Assembly: GCA_900323505.1 (NCBI GenBank)
Contig: OOIN01000018.1
Span: 248,001-312,000, forward strand
Reading direction: 5' to 3'
Length of the DNA stretch: 64,000 nt
DNA from: Ustilago trichophora
Lineage: Eukaryota > Basidiomycota > Ustilaginomycetes > Ustilaginales > Ustilaginaceae
Position 1 is the stretch's first letter, and each line of letters starts with the position of its first letter. Positions 32,361-40,871 of this stretch are shown piece after piece. The position numbers and the translations under genes are program-made. A model generated the notes under the pieces. The model did not search any database. It was given only the letters and a program-made list of their open reading frames with translations, and was not told the origin of the DNA.

Positions 32361-35105
32361 ATGGCCCGAAAAGGCGCCAAGAAAGCTTCAGCAGCGGCAG
32401 GGGCTGCCAACAGAACATCAAAGAATGCCGAATTAGAAGAGCCAGTCGGCGCTGCTGCTGCTCAGCCATCGCTAGCGGACGAGCTGTCCTCAGCGCACGA
32501 CGACACTGCGCATCAGGAAGGCTACGAGTCGAGCACCCATACGGACAATGACGACTTTGAGGACGCTGCGGATGGTTCGCATGGTGAGGAGATCACGCCA
32601 TCTTCCAGCGCTGCTACTGCGGACAACGTAAATCTCGACCAAGACCCAAAGGCAGAGGAGGTGGCAGAACAAGAAGAGGATCTGTCGCGGGAGAACACAG
32701 CAGATCAGCCTTTGGCACGTAGACCATCTTCAGCTGCTGTTGAAGGTGCAGAGGGGCAAGTGCAGACTCCCAAAGCAACTGATGCATCTTTTCCTGACGC
32801 CCCAGAGGCTCCGGCATCGAGTGTAGAAGCCGACGACAAAGAAAGCACTGCGCAAGGAATTGCCGCCAGCTCTTCCGCTGCCACCTTCATCGCCCCTTCC
32901 ACCGCTGATGCGGATCCAGTCGCCCAAGACACACCCCTCAGCTCTGCCGAAATCAGAGACAGCCAGTCCGCATCCGACTCGCTCATCCTCGACGAGGAAA
33001 GCGCCAAAGCAACATTACCCGACCACGTCGAAAAAGTTCCTCCCTCTGTCGGCGCCACGTCTTTGCTCGAACCCGACGAAACCATCTCCAACCCCTTTGC
33101 CTCCTCCGACGAGCCCATCAAATACTCGCAGACCGCCGCTGGCGGTGACCACACAGCCTCCACAGCCACCCACCCACCCGACACGCCCAGCATCAACTCG
33201 AACCATTTCTCCATTGTCAGTTTGGGCAGTGGCGGCGGCGGTGGTCAAGCCGAGCAAGACGACGCAGCAGCTGCCGGCTGGTCGGATGCGGCCAAACGCG
33301 ATTCGAGACGCGATACCATCACCACCAACGGAGCCAGAAGCAGCCTCGCCGAGCATTCCAACGACTCCGAGCTGGCACGCAACGGCGAATCCAGCTCCAA
33401 TTACGACTTTTTACTAGCCCGACTCGACACGCAGAACAAGCGGCTTAGCGGCGATCCCAAGCAAATGCGGGCCAGCATCGACGGTGCCGTCAAGCTCCGC
33501 GAGCATTTCGAGAAGCTTCGTGATCAGGGCAAACGTCACTCGCGCACCGATTCGCAGAACCGTGCCCTGGCCCAAGAAGAAGGAGGAGCCTCGTCCAGCC
33601 ATGATACGCACGCTTCCAAGACCTCGTTGAACCAGCCTCCCGTCAACGGCGCTGCCGCTGCAGCAGGGCAACGCGAATCTGTCACTTCGTCCGCCGGCAC
33701 CGCTTGGGAGGGTCCCCCGGCAGAAGACATCGGCGACGAAGAGATTGACTGGGAATTCTGGGGCGATGTCATGTCCAACTACCAGCAAGTGGCACGCAAC
33801 CATCCTCGGCAGCTGAGCCGCGCCATTCAGGCAGGCATCCCACCAGCCCTCCGTGGCATGATGTGGCAGCTCATGAGCAGCAGCAAGAACGAAGAGATGG
33901 AGATCATATACGCCTACTATCTCAAGCAGACCTCTTCACACGAAAAGGCGATTCGAAGGGATCTCAACCGTACTTTTCCCGAACAGGACTACTTCCAAGA
34001 TGGAAAAGGCATCGGACAGGAGAATCTGTTCAACGTCATCAAGGCGTACTCTCTCTACGATCCCGAAGTGGGGTATTGTCAAGGGATGCAATTCGTCGTA
34101 GGACCTCTGTTGCTCAATATGCCCGACGAAGAGGCTTTTTCCACTTTTGTCAGGTTGATGAAGAGCTACGACCTTCGAGGACACTTTACACCCAACATGC
34201 CGGCGCTCCAATTGCGTCTGTTCCAGTTTGATCGTTTGCTCGAAGACTTCCTACCTCTGCTTCATCGACATCTGGTCCGACAGGGGGTCAAATCGAGCAT
34301 GTACGCCAGTCAGTGGTTTATGACGCTCTTCAGCTACCGATTCCCACTGGACTTTGTATACCGGATTTTGGACAGCGTCTTTGCCGAAGGTGTCGAGGCT
34401 TTGTTCCGTTTCGCGATCGCACTGATGAAGAAGAACGAGGAGAGATTGTTGGAGATGCATTTCGATAAAGCGGTCGAGTATCTCAAGATGGAGTTGTTCG
34501 AGTGCTATCGTCGGTCAGACAGCGGCTCTGGAAGGTCATCAGTTGCAGAGCTCGGTGACGCCACCGCAACCGCCGTGCCAAGCGGACAAGTTCGAACATC
34601 AACTCAATCTCCAACCACCACCACCTCTCCCTCGTCAACATCTGCCAATGGAAATGGAGCCTCTTCTTCCAAACCGCGCTATCGAACAAACGAATTCGTA
34701 CGCGACGCATTCGACATTAAAATCACCCCATTCATCCTCGACACCTACGCCGGGGAATTCGACGTCCAGGTGCGCGCCGCCAACGCCCATCGACGTGAAG
34801 TCGAAGCCTTGCGCCTCGTCAATCGCAATCTAGCCGCCAGAGTAAAAGCCCTCGAAGAACAACTCAACTCGGTCAATGCCGAACACGTCGAGATGGTCAA
34901 GGACGTCGTCATGGCCAAGATTGCAAAGGAAGAAATGGCAGAGGAACTCGTCAAGTACAAGATGATGTATGCCGAAGCTGTGCTAGCGGCCGATCAGGAG
35001 AGTGCAGGGAATAGGAGTAGTGCCGCTGGTATGGCCGCCGCCGCTAGAAGGGCCGCAGAGAGGGACAGCGCCGGTAGCGGAAGCGGTGGCGGATATTCGA
35101 CTTGA
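32361..35105 (+). CDS. TBC-domain Rab GTPase-activating protein, Gyp5/Evi5-like
   Basis: The 914-residue protein starts at the ATG at 32361. Residues 1 to about 470 are acidic and disordered. The TBC domain covers about 490-720 and has both catalytic fingers: Arg537 within IRRDLNR and Gln574 within YCQGM. An unstructured Ser/Thr-rich insert follows at about 715-765. A conserved RYRTNEFVRDAFDIKI segment and a coiled coil at about 805-870 (LVNRNLAARVKALEEQLNSV) complete it. The TBC followed by a coiled coil is the layout of yeast Gyp5/Gyl1 and animal EVI5, which act on Ypt1/Rab1- or Rab11-class GTPases in secretion. GAP activity is well supported; the target Rab is inferred. Confidence 0.9.
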   Translation: MARKGAKKASAAAGAANRTSKNAELEEPVGAAAAQPSLADELSSAHDDTAHQEGYESSTHTDNDDFEDAADGSHGEEITPSSSAATADNVNLDQDPKAEEVAEQEEDLSRENTADQPLARRPSSAAVEGAEGQVQTPKATDASFPDAPEAPASSVEADDKESTAQGIAASSSAATFIAPSTADADPVAQDTPLSSAEIRDSQSASDSLILDEESAKATLPDHVEKVPPSVGATSLLEPDETISNPFASSDEPIKYSQTAAGGDHTASTATHPPDTPSINSNHFSIVSLGSGGGGGQAEQDDAAAAGWSDAAKRDSRRDTITTNGARSSLAEHSNDSELARNGESSSNYDFLLARLDTQNKRLSGDPKQMRASIDGAVKLREHFEKLRDQGKRHSRTDSQNRALAQEEGGASSSHDTHASKTSLNQPPVNGAAAAAGQRESVTSSAGTAWEGPPAEDIGDEEIDWEFWGDVMSNYQQVARNHPRQLSRAIQAGIPPALRGMMWQLMSSSKNEEMEIIYAYYLKQTSSHEKAIRRDLNRTFPEQDYFQDGKGIGQENLFNVIKAYSLYDPEVGYCQGMQFVVGPLLLNMPDEEAFSTFVRLMKSYDLRGHFTPNMPALQLRLFQFDRLLEDFLPLLHRHLVRQGVKSSMYASQWFMTLFSYRFPLDFVYRILDSVFAEGVEALFRFAIALMKKNEERLLEMHFDKAVEYLKMELFECYRRSDSGSGRSSVAELGDATATAVPSGQVRTSTQSPTTTTSPSSTSANGNGASSSKPRYRTNEFVRDAFDIKITPFILDTYAGEFDVQVRAANAHRREVEALRLVNRNLAARVKALEEQLNSVNAEHVEMVKDVVMAKIAKEEMAEELVKYKMMYAEAVLAADQESAGNRSSAAGMAAAARRAAERDSAGSGSGGGYST

Positions 35106-35432
35106 GCAGCAGAGTCAGCCATATCCGAATCAATTTAAACAGATGTTGGAAATCAGGCATGCTTGATAACGGACTGGTCTCTGCGTGTGTTTTTTGCTGT
35201 ACTTCCTCAGCGTTCAGGTCATGACGAGTGTGTCATGAGTCGCACGGTGTGTGCGAAAACGTACGGATCGCACGACCCACGGTTTACTTTCACATCTTGT
35301 TTGCAACGGAGAAGACTCAAAGGGGGCCACAAATTGAGATACGAAACGTTACGATTACCCAAACGAAGCTAGAAAGAAACAGAAACACAAATACGGATGC
35401 AAAGTTAGGCTACAGTGGCTAAACCGAGACAA
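35106..35432. other. Convergent 3' region of the RabGAP gene and top2
   Basis: These 327 bases lie between converging genes. No motif or gene is evident. Confidence 0.5.
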
Positions 35433-38400
35433 TCAGAAGTCCTCGTCTTCCGAGTCGTCAAGCTTGTAGCTCGTCTTGCCAGAGGCGGATCGTGCAGAGC
35501 GCGCCGATTTGCGGGCGGGACCCGAAGGACCAGGGCTGTCAATAGCAAACGAGTCTTCGGTGTCAGAGGCCGGAGCGGCGGCCTTCTTGCGTCCAAGTCC
35601 TGTAGCAGTCTTTTTGACGGCAGCAGTCTTGGCAGCGGGTGCCTTCTTGGTCTTGGGCGCGGGAATCGTCTCCTCCTCCGAGTCAGAGAGAGAGAAGGTC
35701 TTGGGTGCCTGCTCGGTCTTGGTTACTGTCTTCTTGGGGGCAGCTTTCTTGGCAGCTGGCTTGGCAGCGGTGGCGGTCTTGCGGAAGAGCGGGGCGAGCT
35801 TCTCCTCGTCCTGCTCTTCGGCGTCGTCGTCGTCAATTTCAACGATTTGCGGAGTAGCAGCACGAGAAGCGGTGGCAGATCTCGAGACGGAGGCGTTTGC
35901 ACGTGATTTCTTGGCAGCGCCATTGGTAGTAGTGCCAAGCAGTCGAGCCATGTCGTCGTCGTCCAAAGCGTCAGCCGCTGCACGTTTCCTTGCTGGACTG
36001 GCGCGAGCCGGGGCGGCCTTCTTTTTGCCAGCGGTGGTCGAGGGCTTAAAGTCATCCTCGGAGTCATCGCCATCGAAATCATCCATCCCCTCGTCCTCTT
36101 CTTCGCCGTCTGAGTTGATCGGCTTCTTGAGCACACGGCGGGCTGCCGCACCGCTCTTGGCAGAAGTCTTCTTGGGCTGCTTGCCTTTCTTGACCTTAGT
36201 GACAACGTCCTTGAGGCGACGATCGTCTTCGGCAAGACACTCCTCCCAGAGCTCGAGGAATCTGGCGAGATCCTCGTCCCACAAGTTCTGCGGCGTTCGG
36301 CCGATGAGCACTTTGAGTTCTTCCTCCTTGACGTCACGCTCCTTGAGCAGCTTGTCGACCTTTTCCTTGGTCAGGTTGTAGATGGCCATGTTGAGAAGGT
36401 AGTCATAGTCCGAGTCGGCAGAGATCTCATCCTCGTCGATGGGTTCGTCGTCCTCGGGTTCGGCGGCGATGGCGGCCTTGCCCTGCTTTGGGAACGGTCG
36501 GAACTCTTTCTTGCGCAATTCAGCCACAATGTCAGCCCGCTTGCGGTTCGAGACAACGAGCTCGCGGCTGATGATCATCTGCACGAAGCGCGCCTGGTTC
36601 GAGAGACGGTCATAGGCTAGCTTGAGCTGGTCCACCAGATGCTCCTTTCGCTTCTGGTAGTACGAGAGACGCAAGAGGTAGAACTCTTCGAGAATCTGCT
36701 CGGGCGAAGTGTATTTTTTGATCTTTCCATCCTGGTCGAACAGCACCATGTTGGTGGTGGAAATCTGGCAGGAAAGCTTGAAGAAGGCCTCGACGCCCTT
36801 GTCGGCAATCTCGGCCTGACCCTTGGAGGTGAGTTCAACGATAAAGTTGACGGTCGACTCGGTGTGGTACTCCTTGTAGTCCTTGATGGTGGCCGGTACC
36901 TTTTCGGTAGACTGGATGCGCTCCTCGAGGGTCTCTTTGTAGTTGGTGGTCCAGGTGCGAATCGGCAACTCGGTGATCTCGTAGGTCTTTTCGTCAATCT
37001 GGTTGACACGGCCACTGATTTTCCAACGGCCAGGGCCAAACTCTTCGACATCACCGGTGAAGCCTCGGAACCAGGGCTTCATGGGAACCACGTCCTCACC
37101 CGCCATCAGACGTCGCAGGTTGGCAACTATGTCGTGAGGGTTGTAGTTGGGCACGGAAGTCGACCAACCAGTGCCGATACCTTCGGCACCGTTCATGAGC
37201 ACCTGAGGAGCCACAGGAATGTACCAGTGAGGCTCCACCTTCTGACCATCGTCGTCCAAGTAGTCGAGCAGCGCGTCGTCGGCCTGCGGGTACAGAGCAC
37301 GGGCAATCTTGGGCAGCGCCGTGAAGATGTATCGACCGGAGGCAGCATCCTTACCACCAAGCAAACGGGTACCGAACTGACCTCTGGGCTCGAGCAGATT
37401 GACGTTGTTGCTTCCAACAAAGTTCTGGGCGAGACCGACGATGGTCATTACGAGAGCAGCATCACCGTGGTGATAGGCAGCTTGACCCATGACGTTACCC
37501 ACGAGCATGTTGACTTTCAACTCGGCGTTGCTCTTACGCTCAAACATGACATACATGACCTTTCGTTGACCAGGCTTGAGACCGTCGACAACCGAGGGGA
37601 TGGAACGCATGTTGTCGGCCATCGAGAAGAGGATGAGCTCCTTGTTGATAAAGTCAGCATAGGGGATACGATCGGTGTTGTGATCCAAGTAGGTGCCCGG
37701 GCGGAACTGTCGAAGCCATTCCTTACGATCGTCGGCCTTCTTCTTGTTGAAGGCGAGGTCGATCAGGTCGCGATCGCCATCGCGGGTGACATCGAAAGGC
37801 AGCTTGTGCTTATCGAGGGCCCGGAAGTACTTTTTGGCATCTTGGGGGTCGGAAGTACCGAGACCCTTATAGTACTTGATGTGCCAGCCTTTGCCACCGT
37901 TGTGAGAGTCCCTCCAGGTCTCGTACTCGGGGATGGTGAAGAACGAGAGCTCCTGCTTGCCTTTTCTGCACTTGACGATAGGAGTGATGAATTCGACAAG
38001 GAAGCCAGGGATCTTGAGGAGCGATGGATAGAAGTGGTCGAGGAAGTTGATGATGAGACCCTTGATATGCGAACCATCGTGATCCTGATCGGTCATGATC
38101 ATGATACTGCCGTAGCGCAAGCTGTTGACGTCAAGATACTGTTTTCCGTGCTGGAGACCGAGGATCTCCTTGATGGCTTTGATTTCGGCGTTCTTCATGA
38201 TCTGGTCGTGAGAGGCCTCACGCACATTGAGAAGCTTACCTCGAAGCGGGAAGACACCGTAGTTGTCTCGTCCTACCTCGACGATACCGGACACGGCGAG
38301 CGTCTTGGCCGAGTCACCTTCGGTGAGGATGAGCGTACAGTCCTTGGCCTTCCTGCCACCGGCATTGTTGGCGTCCTCGAGCTTGGGGATGTTGGTGATC

Positions 38401-39956
38401 CTGGTACGTTTGTGACCGTCGGTCTTCTTGAGCGCTTGATCCTGCTTGAAGCGAGCAAAGCTGACAATGTTGTCGATAACACCAGACTTGATAACTTTTT
38501 TGGCAAATTCTTCGGTGAGGGTCCACTTGCTGCCGAAAGCACTTTGCTTGAGGGTGAGTGTCTCCTTGGTTTGACCGTCAAAGGTGGGGTTGACAATCTG
38601 ACAATTGACAAAGACCCAAAGCTGCTGTCGGACCTGGTTGGGCATGACTTTTCCTGTCTTCTTGTCCTTCTTGACGTGTTCGATGAGGCGCGAGATGACC
38701 TGGTCGGCGACATGGTCGACGTGCTTACCACCCTTGATGGTGGCGATGTTGTTGACGAAGGAGACCTGTCGGAACTCGCCGTCGGAAACAGCGAAGGCGA
38801 CTTCCCAGTTGCGACCCTTGTCGACAGTCGACTCGTAGATGATGGCTGGCTTGGGAGCTGCGCCGGATGGCACGTCGGCAGCACCTTCTGCGCCGTCATC
38901 GGCTTTACCTCCAAGTTCGTTGATGGCGGTCACGTACATTTCAACGTACTGCTTAAAGTTTTTGATCTTGAGCAGCTCGCCATTGAGGGTGACCTTGATG
39001 CCCTTGACGGTACCAGCCATGTCGTAGACACGCTTGAGCATCAGCGCCTCCATGTGGTCGTCGATGGAATCCATGCCAAACAAGGCGAGATCGGGCTTGA
39101 AAGTGATGCAGGTGTATTCGTCGGCTTTGCTGTGCTTTGTGATTTTGGGCTTGGCCTTGTCGTGCATGTTTTTGGTAAAAGTCTGCTTGTACTTGCACTG
39201 ATTCTTGGAGTCGGCGGTCTCGACGGTGAACTCGGTAGAGTAGATGTTGGCGAGCTTGGCACCGTAACCGTTCCTACCGCCGGTGACCTTGGCCTCGTTG
39301 TCGTCGTAGTTGGATGAGGTGAGAAGGTGACCAAAGATGAGCTCGGGAATGTAGACCTTCTCCTTTTCGTGCATCTCAACGGGGATACCATGACCATTGT
39401 TCCATACCATGATGGAGCCTTCTTCGCGATTGATTTCGACCTTGAGATGGGTCATATTGGGATCTCGCGCCTTGTTGTCGGCAGCATTGACGAGAATTTC
39501 ATCGAAAATCTTGTAAAAACCGGGGACATAGGTTGTCTCGCGATAGGCCATCTGCTTTCTGGACTTGTCGTAGACCCAGAGTTTCTCTGTGTGCTTTTCG
39601 ACACTACCAATGTAGGTATCGGGACGCTTGAGAATGTGCTCAAGTTGGGAGAGCTTCTGGTAGGTCTCGGATGCGCTTTTGCTGTTGGCCGACTTGGAAG
39701 GAAGGGGAGGCTGGAACGAGATATCGGCTTCGCTGTCCATCATGCTGACATCTGGGTCGCTATCAGCGCCGTTGCTATTGCGCTTGGAGAGGGGCTGCTT
39801 CTTTGGCTTGGCGGCGCCGTTCGCCTTGGAAGCACCTGACTTTGCAGCGGCGGCGGCCTGAGGTTTGGAAGCTGCGGGCTTGGCCTTAGCGGCAGGTGCC
39901 TTCTTGGCAGGAAGAATGAAGTCGGAGGCATCCGACATATAGTCTGATTCGGACAT
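35433..39956 (-). CDS. top2: DNA topoisomerase II
   Basis: The 1,507-residue protein starts at the ATG at 39956; seven more in-frame codons reach only a TTG. The order of domains is standard. First comes a GHKL ATPase (ILVNAADNKARDP, GRNGYGAKLANIYS), then a transducer, then TOPRIM with EGDSAKTLAVSGI and the metal-binding TDQDHDGSH. A winged-helix region has the active-site Tyr at about 876 in GRYIFTALPKIARALYP. The C-terminal 290 residues are Lys/Ala/Ser-rich with acidic patches and many possible modification sites. The enzyme passes one duplex through another to decatenate chromosomes in the nucleus. No intron interrupts this large frame. Confidence 0.98.
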   Translation of the reverse strand: MSESDYMSDASDFILPAKKAPAAKAKPAASKPQAAAAAKSGASKANGAAKPKKQPLSKRNSNGADSDPDVSMMDSEADISFQPPLPSKSANSKSASETYQKLSQLEHILKRPDTYIGSVEKHTEKLWVYDKSRKQMAYRETTYVPGFYKIFDEILVNAADNKARDPNMTHLKVEINREEGSIMVWNNGHGIPVEMHEKEKVYIPELIFGHLLTSSNYDDNEAKVTGGRNGYGAKLANIYSTEFTVETADSKNQCKYKQTFTKNMHDKAKPKITKHSKADEYTCITFKPDLALFGMDSIDDHMEALMLKRVYDMAGTVKGIKVTLNGELLKIKNFKQYVEMYVTAINELGGKADDGAEGAADVPSGAAPKPAIIYESTVDKGRNWEVAFAVSDGEFRQVSFVNNIATIKGGKHVDHVADQVISRLIEHVKKDKKTGKVMPNQVRQQLWVFVNCQIVNPTFDGQTKETLTLKQSAFGSKWTLTEEFAKKVIKSGVIDNIVSFARFKQDQALKKTDGHKRTRITNIPKLEDANNAGGRKAKDCTLILTEGDSAKTLAVSGIVEVGRDNYGVFPLRGKLLNVREASHDQIMKNAEIKAIKEILGLQHGKQYLDVNSLRYGSIMIMTDQDHDGSHIKGLIINFLDHFYPSLLKIPGFLVEFITPIVKCRKGKQELSFFTIPEYETWRDSHNGGKGWHIKYYKGLGTSDPQDAKKYFRALDKHKLPFDVTRDGDRDLIDLAFNKKKADDRKEWLRQFRPGTYLDHNTDRIPYADFINKELILFSMADNMRSIPSVVDGLKPGQRKVMYVMFERKSNAELKVNMLVGNVMGQAAYHHGDAALVMTIVGLAQNFVGSNNVNLLEPRGQFGTRLLGGKDAASGRYIFTALPKIARALYPQADDALLDYLDDDGQKVEPHWYIPVAPQVLMNGAEGIGTGWSTSVPNYNPHDIVANLRRLMAGEDVVPMKPWFRGFTGDVEEFGPGRWKISGRVNQIDEKTYEITELPIRTWTTNYKETLEERIQSTEKVPATIKDYKEYHTESTVNFIVELTSKGQAEIADKGVEAFFKLSCQISTTNMVLFDQDGKIKKYTSPEQILEEFYLLRLSYYQKRKEHLVDQLKLAYDRLSNQARFVQMIISRELVVSNRKRADIVAELRKKEFRPFPKQGKAAIAAEPEDDEPIDEDEISADSDYDYLLNMAIYNLTKEKVDKLLKERDVKEEELKVLIGRTPQNLWDEDLARFLELWEECLAEDDRRLKDVVTKVKKGKQPKKTSAKSGAAARRVLKKPINSDGEEEDEGMDDFDGDDSEDDFKPSTTAGKKKAAPARASPARKRAAADALDDDDMARLLGTTTNGAAKKSRANASVSRSATASRAATPQIVEIDDDDAEEQDEEKLAPLFRKTATAAKPAAKKAAPKKTVTKTEQAPKTFSLSDSEEETIPAPKTKKAPAAKTAAVKKTATGLGRKKAAAPASDTEDSFAIDSPGPSGPARKSARSARSASGKTSYKLDDSEDEDF

Positions 39957-40871
39957 ATTGATGGTGGAAGAGGTCAAGTAGCGGGGAGCTGAGATGATGG
40001 GCAGCTTAAAGAGCGATGGTGAGAGTTTCGAGGGAGCGGATGGGTATAGAGAGGAGGGAGAGAGTAGATTAGGTCGATGAAACGACGACCCGAGGAGACG
40101 GTGGGCAGCGAGAAAGCCTCTCGAGCAAGGCTGAGCCTGTCGTAGAAGCGAGGCAGCACCAGGCAGCCAAATGTTTCGAGGAATGGTGGAGCAGCTCGCC
40201 GTGAGTCAATGGACGCTTGAGGAAGGGGGATCGTTGAGGAGGGGATGGAGTCTTGAGGAGGATGGATGAAGATGGAAAGGTAAAATGACAAAGTCGAATC
40301 GACGAAAGTGTTGACTTTGTGCGCTCAGTCGCGCGCTCAGCAGCAGAGAGCAACACTTTTTTCTCTCTCTCTCTCTGTCTCAGAGCTGGCCTGCAGGGCA
40401 ATGCAGCAATGAGAGAAAAAACAGAGACGCGCCTGCTGCACTAAGTTAGAGCTCAGCTCTTGAATTCGTGTTCGACCAAGCGGGCGTTCCGACTCGTCAG
40501 CTTTTGGCCGACGAAGGTCACAAGGCTCATCAGTCCATCAGCTTCCACAGGTCAAATTGTCGTCCAATCTTTGTGGTTGCTGTCTCAATGTGACAATCAA
40601 GTGACGAACTCGCATTCCCGGAGTCACACGCGTAGCCAATGCTGTGATGCTCAGAGGTGATTGAAATCAGCTTTCCAGCCAGGCTAAGCCCGGCAAAGCG
40701 CTCTACACCCATGATTTGGCGCTTTTGGGTACGCGTCTGCACGTGATTCAAAATCAATTTGTTAGATTCTATCTATTGGCCACACTCCTTTCAATCACAT
40801 TGGTGGCTCTTTCCTCGCTGTAATCTAGTCGGACCGAGGCAATCATACATACATGGCATCTCTGTCAATGG
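39957..40871. other. Intergenic: top2 promoter and 3' flank of the SerRS fusion
   Basis: These 915 bases lie between same-strand genes. A TC-rich run is at about 40361-40380. I see no gene in it. Confidence 0.5.

Noticed and set aside
36639..39317. An 892-codon open frame antisense to top2
   Set aside because: It is a shadow of the top2 codon bias. The sense strand has all topoisomerase II motifs, and the antisense product has none.
39957..39977. Upstream extension of top2 (and similar ones of chk1, csn7, mge1, pno1, phb1 and others)
   Set aside because: These extensions begin at TTG or GTG. Fungal nuclear genes start at ATG, and the first ATG agrees with each family's usual N-terminus.
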